Source: Lachnospiraceae bacterium
GTDB taxonomy: Bacteria; Bacillota; Clostridia; Lachnospirales; Lachnospiraceae
Assembly: GCA_004556655.1 (NCBI GenBank)
Contig: SFGF01000009.1
Coordinates: forward strand, 1 to 64,000
Direction of reading: 5' to 3'
Length of the DNA stretch: 64,000 nucleotides
Shown here: positions 41,728 through 51,072 of the stretch, piece after piece
Layout: the number at the start of each line of letters is the position of its first letter
How positions within the stretch are numbered: the first letter of the stretch is position 1
The notes under the pieces: generated by a model
What the model saw: the letters and a program-made list of their open reading frames with translations, nothing else
Told to the model about the DNA's origin: nothing
Database searches by the model: none
Made by a program: the position numbers and the translations under genes

Positions 41728-42627
41728 ATGGCAGAAGAAATGTTTAAAACTACGTTGATGGGTGGCTTTGATAAGGATGATGTACAGACAAAGGTTCAGA
41801 TTATGAAAGATGAAGCATTTGCTGAAAAATCAAAATTAATCAAAGAAGGGAAAGAAAAGGATAAAAAAATAGCTGATCTGCAAAGACAGCTTAATCTGAA
41901 AAATATTCAGAGAGAGCAGGAGATAGAGGAAATCAGAAAAGAGCATGAACAGGAGATGGAGGAGATGCTCCAGCGCCTGCGTCTGAAGGAAGAGCAGAAA
42001 GAAAAGCTGGAAAAAGAAATCTCTGAAAAATATCAAAAGTATATTGACCGCTATGATCTGATTGGAAGCCTTGTTCTGGAGGCTCAGGAAAAGGCAGAAA
42101 AAATCGTCGCAGATGCAGAACAGAAACGTGATATGCTGGTAGAAGAGGCACAGCGGGAAGCGCAGAAATGTCTGGATGCCGTACAGTCCGAAGTGGATGA
42201 AAAACTGGCGGAAGGAAAAAGAAAATATATTGCTGTTCAGGAAGAAATGTATGAGATTGTGGAGTTGATCAATCAGGCCCAGAGAAGGTTCATGTCTTCT
42301 TACCGGGAGGTACATAAGATTATCAGCACTATGCCAGAATCTATGAGAGAGTTGGAGGATGAGACAGAAAATGGAGTGGAGCATCTGGCAGAAGAAGCGG
42401 AACTGAGTGAGACAGAAAATACTACACTGATGTCAGAGGAACAGAAAACAGAAGAAATCGTTGATTCAGATTCTGAACAACCGGAACCAGATCCGGATGA
42501 CACAGCAGAACCGGAACAACAGGAAGAGACGGATACAGACAGTCAGGATAATCTGGATGAAGAAGATGATATTCTGGAAGCGGATATCTTACGCTTGCTC
42601 GAGCGAGAGGAAAATGAAGAAGACTGA
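41728..42627 (+). CDS. DivIVA-like coiled-coil protein
   Basis: A 299-residue, almost fully helical protein. The N terminus MFKTTLMGGFDKDDVQTKVQ resembles the short membrane-binding head of DivIVA/GpsB proteins. A continuous coiled coil spans about 20-200, with an Ala-rich segment typical of DivIVA (AQEKAEKIVADAEQKRDMLV). The last 80 residues are strongly acidic. It probably organises a cell-pole or division site, by similarity of layout only. GAAAGGTGG precedes the ATG. Confidence 0.65.
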   Translation: MAEEMFKTTLMGGFDKDDVQTKVQIMKDEAFAEKSKLIKEGKEKDKKIADLQRQLNLKNIQREQEIEEIRKEHEQEMEEMLQRLRLKEEQKEKLEKEISEKYQKYIDRYDLIGSLVLEAQEKAEKIVADAEQKRDMLVEEAQREAQKCLDAVQSEVDEKLAEGKRKYIAVQEEMYEIVELINQAQRRFMSSYREVHKIISTMPESMRELEDETENGVEHLAEEAELSETENTTLMSEEQKTEEIVDSDSEQPEPDPDDTAEPEQQEETDTDSQDNLDEEDDILEADILRLLEREENEED

Positions 42628-42643
42628 AAATCAGAGATTTACG

Positions 42644-42704
42644 CAGGGTTTTGTTCTGTAGTATTCAGAAAACGGATACTACAGGACAGAACCCTGTATT
42701 TTTT
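42644..42704 (+). terminator. Strong terminator
   Basis: A stem of about 20 bp (42644-42666 with 42675-42696; CAGGGTT pairs with AACCCTG) is followed by TATTTTTT. Confidence 0.85.
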
Positions 42705-42765
42705 GCTGTATGGGCTTTAGCCTGTTTCGAGCTTCATAGGATATTTGAAAGGTAAGTCAGCACTT

Positions 42766-42883
42766 ATGATATTCGGTGGTTATACCCAGCTGGTAGATCC
42801 ACCCGTTTTACAAGTGGCGGCGACTATACAATACATAGAAAACACGAAAAAGTAACCGCCAACGCCAATTATAGGTTACTTTT
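42766..42883 (+). other. Short frame and hairpin in the 42.7-43.1 kb gap
   Basis: This 480-base gap has a 29-codon frame (42766-42855, starting MIFGGYTQLVDPPVLQVAAT) whose last codons run into a perfect 10-bp hairpin, AAAAGTAACC (42848-42857) with GGTTACTTTT (42874-42883). A coding tail merging into a GC-containing hairpin is the layout of small type I toxin genes, but the peptide is not clearly hydrophobic. It may be a decayed copy. No ribosome binding site is evident. I see nothing else in 42884-43080. Confidence 0.25.
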
Positions 42884-43110
42884 CATAGGAATTTATAATC
42901 CGGACTAACCGTCTATCGATAGTGCCTTTTATATTATTATATTAGCAGATGAAACTGGGATTGTCAAATTGCAAATTATTACTTTGATTTTGAATAAAAG
43001 TAACATTCGTTTCCGGCTGCTTCCTTGACACGTGATGTTGCAAAGCTGTATAATCGCAGAAGAGATGAATATGTGATTTTATGAAAGAAAATGTGAGAAA
43101 GGAACGGAAG

Positions 43111-44535
43111 ATGGACAGGTCAGGACAAGAGTTGAACGGAAGAAATACAGTGCAGGCGTCTGGAGGAAAGATACCGGAGAGGCAGGCAAATCCGCTGGGA
43201 ACAGCACCAGTGGGACCCTTGCTTCGAAAGTTTGCGATTCCCAGTATCGTGGCGATGCTGGTAGGGGCACTGTATAATATCGTTGACCAGATTTTTATCG
43301 GAAACAGTATAGGAGAGTTGGGCAATGCGGCCACGAATGTGGCATTTCCTCTGAGTACCAGTTGTACCGCGCTGGCGCTTCTGTTTGGTGTGGGTGCAGC
43401 GTCTGCCTTTAATTTGTCTATGGGACGGGGAGAGAAGGAAAAGGCACTCTATTATATTGGAAATGCAGCAGTTTTGTTGTTTGGCTGTGGACTTTTTCTT
43501 TGCCTGATCACGCAGCTTTTTTTGGAACCGATGCTGGTGTTTTTTGGATCTCCGAATGATGTGCTGGGATATGCCAAGGAGTATGTGCGGATCACTTCGA
43601 TCGGATTTCCATTCCTGATTCTGACTGCGGGAGGAGCACATCTGATCAGAGCTGACGGCAGTCCCAGATATTCCATGATGTGTAATCTTGTGGGAGCAAT
43701 TATCAATACCATTTTGGATCCGCTGTTTATCTTTGGATTTCATATGGGAATGACAGGCGCAGCCCTTGCTACAATTATCGGACAGATCGTATCCTGTTTT
43801 ATGGTTCTGCGTTATTTGCGCCATTATAAAGCAGGCAATCTGACAGCGGAACATCTGCGTCCCCGTTTGAAATATGCGGGATATGCAATGAATCTGGGAA
43901 TGGCTCAGTGCTTTAATCAGCTGGCAATGATGGTCGTGCAGATTGTGATGAACAATTCTCTGCGGTATTATGGATCTTTGTCTATTTATGGGGAATCTAT
44001 TCCATTGGCCTGTTCCGGAATTATCAATAAAGTGAGCTTTATTTTCTTTGCGCTTTGCATTGGGATCGCACAGGGAATGCAGCCGATTGCAAGCTTTAAC
44101 TATGGCGCAAGGCAATATGACCGTGTGAAGAAAGTAATCTGCTTGGGCATAACGGCAGGACTTATCATTTGTACGGTAGCGTTTGCCATGTTTCAGATCT
44201 TTCCTCGACAGATTATCAGTCTGTTCGGAAACGGATCGGAGATGTATTTTTCCTTTGCGGAACGGTATTTTCGGATTTATTTGTTTTTTACATTTTTAAA
44301 TAATATTCAGCCGATGTCATCTACGTTCTTTACTTCTATCGGCAAACCGGCAAAGGGAACCTTTCTGGCACTGACGAGACAGATTATCTTTTTGCTTCCG
44401 TTGATTGTGATACTTCCGATTTTTGTGGGCATTGACGGAATCATGTTTGCAGGTCCGATTGCCGATTTTCTGGCAGCGATCATTTCGGCTATTTTTCTGA
44501 TTCGGGAATTGAAAAGCTTTAGTTTGTTACAATAA
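43111..44535 (+). CDS. MATE family antiporter
   Basis: A 474-residue membrane protein with twelve helices. GPLLRKFAIPSIVAMLVGAL and NIVDQIFIGNSIG are typical of the MepA-like MATE branch, as is SFNYGARQYDRVKKV. The start ATG 43111 is preceded by AAAGGAACGGAAG; ATG 43081 is in frame but has a weaker site. It is the first gene of a likely operon with an SGNH esterase, UroD-like proteins, GH2 and an amidase. Its substrate is unknown. Confidence 0.9.
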   Translation: MDRSGQELNGRNTVQASGGKIPERQANPLGTAPVGPLLRKFAIPSIVAMLVGALYNIVDQIFIGNSIGELGNAATNVAFPLSTSCTALALLFGVGAASAFNLSMGRGEKEKALYYIGNAAVLLFGCGLFLCLITQLFLEPMLVFFGSPNDVLGYAKEYVRITSIGFPFLILTAGGAHLIRADGSPRYSMMCNLVGAIINTILDPLFIFGFHMGMTGAALATIIGQIVSCFMVLRYLRHYKAGNLTAEHLRPRLKYAGYAMNLGMAQCFNQLAMMVVQIVMNNSLRYYGSLSIYGESIPLACSGIINKVSFIFFALCIGIAQGMQPIASFNYGARQYDRVKKVICLGITAGLIICTVAFAMFQIFPRQIISLFGNGSEMYFSFAERYFRIYLFFTFLNNIQPMSSTFFTSIGKPAKGTFLALTRQIIFLLPLIVILPIFVGIDGIMFAGPIADFLAAIISAIFLIRELKSFSLLQ

Positions 44536-44556
44536 AAGTCTTGGAGGAGATTTCAT

Positions 44557-45249
44557 ATGGAGTATGCAAAAGAGAAAGAATTGATATTTAAAAACATGGA
44601 TCGGATTGTTTTTGCGGGAGATTCTGTGACAGATATGGGAAGTGAACAGCCGGTGGGGGAAAGTTTTGATGAAAATCTGGGCAGAAGTTATGTGCGTATT
44701 ATTGATAATATGCTGAGCACCTGGTATCCGGAGATTTTAGTGCGTGTCACAAATTCCGGTATTTCCGGCAATACCAGCCGCGATCTTCTGGAAAGATATC
44801 AGAGGGATGTGATAGATCTCAATCCTGACTGGGTTTCTATCTGTATCGGAATCAATGATGTATGGCGTCAGTTTGACAGTCCCGCTATGCCGGATACCCA
44901 TGTGATGCCGGAAGAATATGAGGCAAATCTGGAAAAAATGATCCTGGCTGTGAAAGATTCCGTGAAAGGCATTTTTCTTATGACACCTTATTATATGGAA
45001 CCGAATCCAGAGGATGGAATGAGAAAGCGAATGGATGAATACGGTGCAGTCTGCAGGAAACTTGCAGAAAAATATGGATGTGTTTTTATTGATCTGCAGG
45101 AGACATTTAATCAGTATTTCCGGTTCCGGCATTCTACTTATATTGCCTGGGACAGAATTCATCCCAGTCTGGTGGGAGCGACGATTATCGCAAGAGAATT
45201 TTTAAAACATTGCGGATTTGATTATGAGCATATAGCATATGGAGTGTAA
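44557..45249 (+). CDS. SGNH/GDSL hydrolase (esterase)
   Basis: A 230-residue cytoplasmic esterase. Block I DRIVFAGDSVTDMG holds the catalytic Ser, block II has NSGISGNTSRDLL (Gly), block III ICIGINDVWRQ (Asn), and block V DRIHPSLVGA (Asp and His). The family removes acetyl or other acyl groups from sugars. It lies 21 bases after the MATE gene and 4 bases before the UroD-like gene. Together with GH2 it suggests processing of an acylated galactoside. Confidence 0.9.
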   Translation: MEYAKEKELIFKNMDRIVFAGDSVTDMGSEQPVGESFDENLGRSYVRIIDNMLSTWYPEILVRVTNSGISGNTSRDLLERYQRDVIDLNPDWVSICIGINDVWRQFDSPAMPDTHVMPEEYEANLEKMILAVKDSVKGIFLMTPYYMEPNPEDGMRKRMDEYGAVCRKLAEKYGCVFIDLQETFNQYFRFRHSTYIAWDRIHPSLVGATIIAREFLKHCGFDYEHIAYGV

Positions 45250-45253
45250 AAAG

Positions 45254-46306
45254 ATGAGTAAATTTGAACCGGACTATAGAAATATAGTGAATGCAGCGTT
45301 TAACAAAAAAGCAGAGAGACTTCCTCTGTACGAACATAACGTGGATGCGAGTGTAATGGAAAAACTGATTGGTAAGGAATTCGCAGGTCTGTATGAAGGA
45401 GATGACAGAGATCTGGAAGAATTTTTCTCTTATTACTGTGGTTTTTTCCGGGATTATGGATATGATGTGGTTACGTTTGAAGGGTGCATCGGACAGATTC
45501 TTCCGGGAGGCGGTGCTCTGGGTAACTGTCGTATTACTCCGGCGATTCAGTCCCGAGAAGATTTTGAGAAATATCCATGGGATGAAATCCCGGAATTGTA
45601 CTTCCAGAATTATGGGAGATATTTTTCTGCGCTCAGAAAACAGATGCCGGAAGGGATGAAAGCAATCGGCGGTGTCGGGAACGGGATTTTTGAGTGTGTG
45701 GAAGATCTGACAGGATATCAGAATCTTTGTCTTATGATGTACGATGATGAAGAGTTGTTTGCGCAGCTGTTTCAGAAAGTGGGAGAAACCAATCTGAAGA
45801 TCTGGCAGAGGTTTATGAAGGAGTATGGAGACATCTACTGTGTATTGCGATTTGGCGATGACATGGGATATAGGAGTAATACATTGATGTCGGCGGATAC
45901 TTTGAGAAAATTTGTGATTTCGCGGTATCGTCCGATTATTGATTTGGTTCATCAGTACAAAAAACCTTTCCTGCTGCATTCCTGTGGGCAGATATTCTCA
46001 ATCATGGAAGATCTGATTCAAGCCGGAATTGATGCGAAACATTCCAATGAAGATCAGATTGCACCATTTTCACAGTGGGTGGAAGGATACGGAGATCGTA
46101 TCGGCAATTTTGGAGGATTGGATGTGGATGCAGTCTGCCGGATGGATCGTGCGGAACTTAAGGAATACGCGATAGATGTAATCCAGAAAGCAGAGGGTCA
46201 TGGCGGAATAGCCATTGGTACCGGAAATTCAATCCCGGCTTATGTTCCCGCAGAAGGATATTTGAATATGATAGAAATCGTCAGGGAATACAGAGGAGAT
46301 TTGTGA
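45254..46306 (+). CDS. UroD/MtaA-type protein
   Basis: A 350-residue protein with the uroporphyrinogen decarboxylase barrel. It contains FLLHSCGQIFSIMEDLIQAG, the His-x-Cys of the zinc site seen in methylcorrinoid:thiol methyltransferases, and the C-terminal GIAIGTGNSIPAYVPAEGY. ATG 45254 follows GGAGTGTAAAAAG. It is coupled to a second, decayed UroD-like gene and sits between an esterase and a beta-galactosidase. A role in demethylating a methylated glycan or aglycone is a hypothesis; a heme role is unlikely. Confidence 0.8.
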   Translation: MSKFEPDYRNIVNAAFNKKAERLPLYEHNVDASVMEKLIGKEFAGLYEGDDRDLEEFFSYYCGFFRDYGYDVVTFEGCIGQILPGGGALGNCRITPAIQSREDFEKYPWDEIPELYFQNYGRYFSALRKQMPEGMKAIGGVGNGIFECVEDLTGYQNLCLMMYDDEELFAQLFQKVGETNLKIWQRFMKEYGDIYCVLRFGDDMGYRSNTLMSADTLRKFVISRYRPIIDLVHQYKKPFLLHSCGQIFSIMEDLIQAGIDAKHSNEDQIAPFSQWVEGYGDRIGNFGGLDVDAVCRMDRAELKEYAIDVIQKAEGHGGIAIGTGNSIPAYVPAEGYLNMIEIVREYRGDL

Positions 46307-47156
46307 TAACACACAGAGAACAGTTTATCAAGACATTAAAATGTGAAAAAATCGGGGGCAGGGTGCCTCACTTTGAGCTGGTATTTTTATTGATATCGCT
46401 AAAAAATATGATCATAGTGCTATTTTCGTACAGCATACACTGAAAGGTTTTGAGAATACCCAGTGGCTGCTGGAGACCATCAGGGAAAAGAGCGGAGACG
46501 AATATTACCTGATGATGCATGGAGATCCCACATGGGCGATTCCGGAGGGAAATACCATGATGGACTTCGCGGTGCAGATGCTGGAAGAACCGGAAAAATT
46601 AAATGAGGAATCGAAGCGCAGAGTGGAAGAATATCTCGACTTTGCAGAAAAGCTGGACAGCCACGGACATCTTCTTGATGGTTTTACTCTGTGTTCTGAC
46701 TATTGTTTTAATGTGAATCCATTTTTTACACCAGATCAGTTTGATGAATTGATTGTGCCGTATCTGAAGGAGATCATCTCAGAATATCGAAAACTGGGGT
46801 ATTATACGATCAAGCATACGGATGGTAATATCATGCCGATCTTGAAACAGATGGCGGACTGTAAACCGGACGCGATTCATTCTATTGATCCTCAGGGACA
46901 TGTGAATTTGAGAGAAGTGCGTGAGATTGTAGGGGATAAGATTGCGCTGATCGGAAATGTGAATTGCGGTCTTTTGCAGACAGGTACAGATGAGGAATGT
47001 GATGCAGATGTAATGCGTGCTCTGAGGGAAGGCATGCAGGATGGAAAGGGCTATATTTTCTCAACCTCAAACTGTGTTTATACAGGACTTCCTCTGGAGC
47101 GTTATGAGAGAATGTGGAAATTATGGAGAGAGTACGGAGTTTATCCGGAAAAATAA
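46303..47156 (+). pseudogene. UroD-like gene with internal deletion and frameshift
   Basis: Translation would begin at GTG 46303, overlapping the previous stop (GTGA) with AGAGGAGA upstream. The first 28 codons read ITHREQFIKTLKCEKIGGRV, then PHFELVF, and then the frame is lost at the T-run 46384-46388. The other frame resumes with IDIAKKYDHSAIFVQHTLKG and continues to 47156 with KHTDGNIMPILKQMADCKPD. Compared with about 340-residue relatives some 35-45 codons are missing at the junction. The remaining C-terminal part from ATG 46512 (214 codons) could still be translated, but probably not as a working enzyme. Confidence 0.75.
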
Positions 47157-47185
47157 TATGATAAGTTACAACGAGGGGAGAATAT

Positions 47186-50158
47186 ATGAGATTAGTAAAT
47201 TATTATGAAAATCCGGAAGTATTACATTTGGGGACAGAAAATCCAAGGGCCTATTATATTCCCAAAAATCTGGAGGGAAAGAGTTGTCAGACACTGCTGA
47301 ACGGAGAATGGGAGTTTGCATTTTATGGGTCTCCACAGGAGGTTCCGGAACATTTTTATATGTCGGAAATAACAGAAGGATGTGCAAAGGTACAGGTTCC
47401 TGCCTGTTGGCAGTATTATGGAGTTGACAGTCATCAGTATATCAATCAAAAATATCCTATACCGTATGAGCCGCCATACGTTCCTACAGAAAATCCCTGC
47501 GGGACATATAAAAAAGTTTTTCGGGTGGATAAAAAATCGAATGAAACAATCTATCTGAACTTTGAGGGGGTAGATTCCTGTTTTTACGTATGGGTGAACG
47601 GTATGTTTGTGGGATATAGTCAGGTATCTCATGCAACCAGCGAGTTTGATATCACAAAATACATCATAGATGGGGAAAATGTTCTGGCAGTGCTGGTGTT
47701 GAAATGGTGTGACGGAACGTATCTGGAAGATCAGGACAAACTGAGAATGTCGGGAATTTTCAGAGATGTCTATCTTCTGACCCGCCCTGAAAACCATATC
47801 CGGGACTATCGGATCGTGGCGCAGCCTGATGAAGACGGACTTTGCGGAATGATTACATTTTCCTGGGAGTGCACAGGCAGTATGCAGAAAGTGGATATTC
47901 GTATATTTGATGCCAGCGGTGCTTTGTGTGCGCAGGGAGAGTCGGACAGTGGGAACTGTGAACTGAATATACCTGATCCTAAGCTTTGGAATCCGGAGGC
48001 ACCATACTTGTATTCTGCTGAAATTATCTGTGGGCAGGAATGTATATGGGAAAAAATCGGATTTCGAAAAATTGAGATAAAAGACGCGGTTGTCTATTTG
48101 AACGGTGCACCGATTAAGATGAGGGGCGTAAACCGTCACGACAGTGATCCGGAAACCGGTTATACCATAAGCAGAGAGCAGGCAGAAAAAGATCTGAAAT
48201 TAATGAAAGAGTATAACATTAACACAATCAGAACCAGCCACTATCCGAATGCACCGTGGTTTCCGCAGCTGTGTGATGAATATGGTTTCATGGTGATCAG
48301 CGAGAGTGATCTGGAAGCCCATGGAAGTATTTTTATAGATTATGGAGAAGAAGATTACCTGAAACGGATGTCTTATACTGTGGAAAATCCCATGTTTGAA
48401 GAAGCGATTTTGGACAGAACACGCTTGAATGTGATCCGTGATAAAAATCGCCCATGTATTGTAATGTGGTCGTTGGGCAATGAATCGGGTATGAGCACGG
48501 CGATAGAAAAGGCAGGAAGATGGATAAAATCTTATGATCCTACGCGTCTTGTGCATTATGAGAGTATCTTGCAGAATGAAAAATTCAGTCAGGACGTTTC
48601 CATGCTGGATGTTTATTCACGAATGTACCATCATCCGGATGGGATCCGGAAATATCTGGCAACAAATGACCGCCGACCTTATTTTCTTTGCGAATACAGT
48701 CATGCCATGGGAAATGGTCCTGGTGATATTGAGGATTATATGCAGTTGTTTCTATCAGAACCCCGGATTCTCGGCGGCTGTATCTGGGAATGGTGTGATC
48801 ATGCGGTTTATGCCGGAATTGCAGAAAACGGAAAGAAGAAGTATCTGTATGGAGGCGATTTCGGTGAAGCCGAACATGATGGAAATTTTTGTGTGGATGG
48901 ACTGGTATTTCCGGATCGGATTGTCTCCAGTGGACTGAAAGAGTACAAAAATGTGATTCGGCCGGTTCGGGCAGCATTGTTGGATGCAGAGAAAGGGATA
49001 ATTTCTCTGAGAAACTGCCTGGATTTTACGGCACTGGAAGATGCGGTTACCATAAAGTATGAAATTTCCTGTGAGGGAATTGTTGTGGAGGAAGGAGAAC
49101 TTCCGGTGGTTCACCATTTGCCGGGAGAGACAAAAGAATATCAGCGTCCTTATCATTTGCCTTTGGAAGCATCCGTGGTATGTCTCCGTCTCAGATACAT
49201 TGCCAATGGAAAGATGCATATGAGAGAAAAAGGCGAGGAGATGGGATTTGACCAGATGTTCCTGCGGGAAAATTATCAGATGTATCGGCCTGTACCGGAA
49301 GGGAAGGTACTGCATCTGGAGGGGGATGATCGGCATCTGCAGATCTGTGGTGAAGATTTTGTGTATCGGTTTGACCGATTTACCGGTCTCTTTTCATCTC
49401 TGAGATATGATGGAACCGAATATCTGCAAAAACCTATGGAGTATAATTTTACAAGAGCTGAGACAGATAATGATATGTGTATGAAAACAGCGTGGGAGAA
49501 TACAGGATATCATCTTATCAGAAATAAAGTACATACTGTAAACGTCAGACAGAAAAATGGCTGCTGCTGTATCGAGGTTCATCAGGTATTTTATCCGCTT
49601 CACAGAGAAAAATGTCTGGAATTGACCAGTGAATGGAAAATCTACCCGGACGGCTGTATAGAGGTCAGCGCAGAAGGCCTGCGAAATACCCGGATGCCAT
49701 GGCTGCCGAGAATGGGAGTACAGATGATTCTGGATCGGGCATTTGAAAAAGTGGAGTATCTTGGAAAGGGCCCTTCGGATGCTTATCCGGATAAACAACA
49801 CGCATCCTGGTTTGGAAGATTTTGGGATCGTGTCTCTGCGATGCATGAGGATCATATAAAACCGCAGGAAAATGGAAGCCATTGTCATACCTATGAGGTA
49901 AAAGTGGAAACTGAGAGTGGAAGATATCTGCAGGTATCTGCAGAAAAACCCATATCTTTTCAGGTATCCCATTATACCCAGGAACAGCTTCGCAGCACAA
50001 AACATAATTTTGAACTGGAAGAATCACCCTATACGATTTTCTGCGTGGACTATAAAATGAGTGGCATCGGTTCGGGAAGCTGCGGATACGCGCCGGCAGA
50101 GAAATATCGTCTGGAAGAAGAAAAGCTGTCCTATCGTATGATCTGGAAGCTGGGATGA
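47186..50158 (+). CDS. GH2 beta-galactosidase
   Basis: A 990-residue, LacZ-length glycoside hydrolase. Order: jelly-roll sugar-binding domain (about 40-200), Ig-like domain, TIM barrel (about 300-600), and a C-terminal beta-galactosidase small chain (about 720-985, ending with the fold of KYRLEEEKLSYRMIWKL). Acid/base E433 is in SLGNESGMS, and the nucleophile E535 is in CIWEWCDHA. GVNRHDSDPETG is the classic active-site loop. No signal peptide. It follows UroD-like genes by 29 bases; LacI and GH36 lie downstream. Confidence 0.93.
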   Translation: MRLVNYYENPEVLHLGTENPRAYYIPKNLEGKSCQTLLNGEWEFAFYGSPQEVPEHFYMSEITEGCAKVQVPACWQYYGVDSHQYINQKYPIPYEPPYVPTENPCGTYKKVFRVDKKSNETIYLNFEGVDSCFYVWVNGMFVGYSQVSHATSEFDITKYIIDGENVLAVLVLKWCDGTYLEDQDKLRMSGIFRDVYLLTRPENHIRDYRIVAQPDEDGLCGMITFSWECTGSMQKVDIRIFDASGALCAQGESDSGNCELNIPDPKLWNPEAPYLYSAEIICGQECIWEKIGFRKIEIKDAVVYLNGAPIKMRGVNRHDSDPETGYTISREQAEKDLKLMKEYNINTIRTSHYPNAPWFPQLCDEYGFMVISESDLEAHGSIFIDYGEEDYLKRMSYTVENPMFEEAILDRTRLNVIRDKNRPCIVMWSLGNESGMSTAIEKAGRWIKSYDPTRLVHYESILQNEKFSQDVSMLDVYSRMYHHPDGIRKYLATNDRRPYFLCEYSHAMGNGPGDIEDYMQLFLSEPRILGGCIWEWCDHAVYAGIAENGKKKYLYGGDFGEAEHDGNFCVDGLVFPDRIVSSGLKEYKNVIRPVRAALLDAEKGIISLRNCLDFTALEDAVTIKYEISCEGIVVEEGELPVVHHLPGETKEYQRPYHLPLEASVVCLRLRYIANGKMHMREKGEEMGFDQMFLRENYQMYRPVPEGKVLHLEGDDRHLQICGEDFVYRFDRFTGLFSSLRYDGTEYLQKPMEYNFTRAETDNDMCMKTAWENTGYHLIRNKVHTVNVRQKNGCCCIEVHQVFYPLHREKCLELTSEWKIYPDGCIEVSAEGLRNTRMPWLPRMGVQMILDRAFEKVEYLGKGPSDAYPDKQHASWFGRFWDRVSAMHEDHIKPQENGSHCHTYEVKVETESGRYLQVSAEKPISFQVSHYTQEQLRSTKHNFELEESPYTIFCVDYKMSGIGSGSCGYAPAEKYRLEEEKLSYRMIWKLG

Positions 50159-50249
50159 CACAACCGTCATAGCCTCCATGATAAAGAATTGGAAAGAAAA
50201 AGCTTCCGAGGCATATACTTTAAAGAGTATGTTCCCCGGGAGTTTTTTT

Positions 50250-50945
50250 GTGAAAAAAAAGATATTAGAATTAAGTATGGCTGCGATGCTGCTTGTGGGA
50301 GTGTTCTGGCTGGCGAGAGAAGGAGCCGGACTGATGGCGAGCCAGACACAAGAAGGGTATACAGTGGTTGTGGATCCGGGCCACGGCGGCAGCGATCCCG
50401 GAAAAGTGGGAATACATAAGGAAAAGGAAAAAGAGATTAATCTACAGATAGCGCTTCTGCTGAAAGAAAAGTTGGAAAAAGAAAAGGTGAATGTGATTAT
50501 GACAAGAGAGGAAGACGTTGATCTCTCAGACGGTTCCTCCACCAATAAAAAGGTACAGGATCTGAAAAAAAGGTGCGAGATCATTCATGAGGCAAAGCCG
50601 GATTGTGTGCTGAGCATTCATCAGAACAGCTATCCGGATGAAAGTGTCAGGGGAGCACAGGTCTTTTATTATGAGGATTCTCTGGAAGGAAAAGAACTGG
50701 CGGAAATCCTTCAGAAGCATCTGGTGGAAGAACTGGATACGGAGAATCACCGGCAGGCAAAAGGAAACAGAAGTTATTATCTGCTGAAAAAGACAGATGC
50801 GGTGCTGACGATCGTAGAGTGTGGATTCTTGAGCAACAGTGAGGAAGCACAGCTCTTGTCGACGGAAGAATATCAGGAAAAGCTTGCTGAGATCATTTGT
50901 AATGGGACGATGGAATATCTGTCTGGCAGGGAAAAGAGCGTATAA
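50250..50945 (+). CDS. CwlD-like N-acetylmuramoyl-L-alanine amidase
   Basis: A 231-residue Zn amidase with an N-terminal signal anchor (ILELSMAAMLLVGVFWLA). Motifs: VVDPGHGGSDPG with the first Zn His, the Glu in KEKEKEINLQ, SIHQNSYPDE with the second His, and VECGFLSNSEEA with the catalytic Glu. Size and sequence fit CwlD, which removes stem peptides from muramic acid in spore cortex. I chose GTG 50250 because GGGAG (50238-50242) is 7 bases upstream; ATG 50178 is in frame without a ribosome binding site. It is the last gene before the LacI promoter. Confidence 0.85.
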   Translation: MKKKILELSMAAMLLVGVFWLAREGAGLMASQTQEGYTVVVDPGHGGSDPGKVGIHKEKEKEINLQIALLLKEKLEKEKVNVIMTREEDVDLSDGSSTNKKVQDLKKRCEIIHEAKPDCVLSIHQNSYPDESVRGAQVFYYEDSLEGKELAEILQKHLVEELDTENHRQAKGNRSYYLLKKTDAVLTIVECGFLSNSEEAQLLSTEEYQEKLAEIICNGTMEYLSGREKSV

Positions 50946-50995
50946 TGACTGAAAAAGAGGAGAATGATTGGCTGCAATAGTTATAACTCATTTCT

Positions 50996-51049
50996 ATTTA
51001 ACTAATTCAATTGACATTTAGCTAAATTAATATTAAAATTAAGCTAAAA
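50996..51049 (+). promoter_or_regulatory. LacI promoter with three phased operator boxes
   Basis: TTGACA (51011-51016), a 17-base spacer and TAAAAT (51034-51039). Three boxes of the type TTTARCTAA are centred at 51001.5, 51021.5 and 51043.5: ATTTAACTAATT, the perfect palindrome ATTTAGCTAAAT, and TTAAGCTAAAA. Spacings are 20 and 22 bases, about two helical turns. They cover the -35, spacer and start region, as expected for autorepression by the LacI protein. Confidence 0.7.
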
Positions 51050-51072
51050 TCAGCAATGAAAGGGTGAGTTTC

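Noticed and set aside
45254..46306. Heme-pathway uroporphyrinogen decarboxylase (hemE)
   Set aside because: No other heme genes are present, and the HxC metal motif and gene context fit the methyltransferase-like branch.
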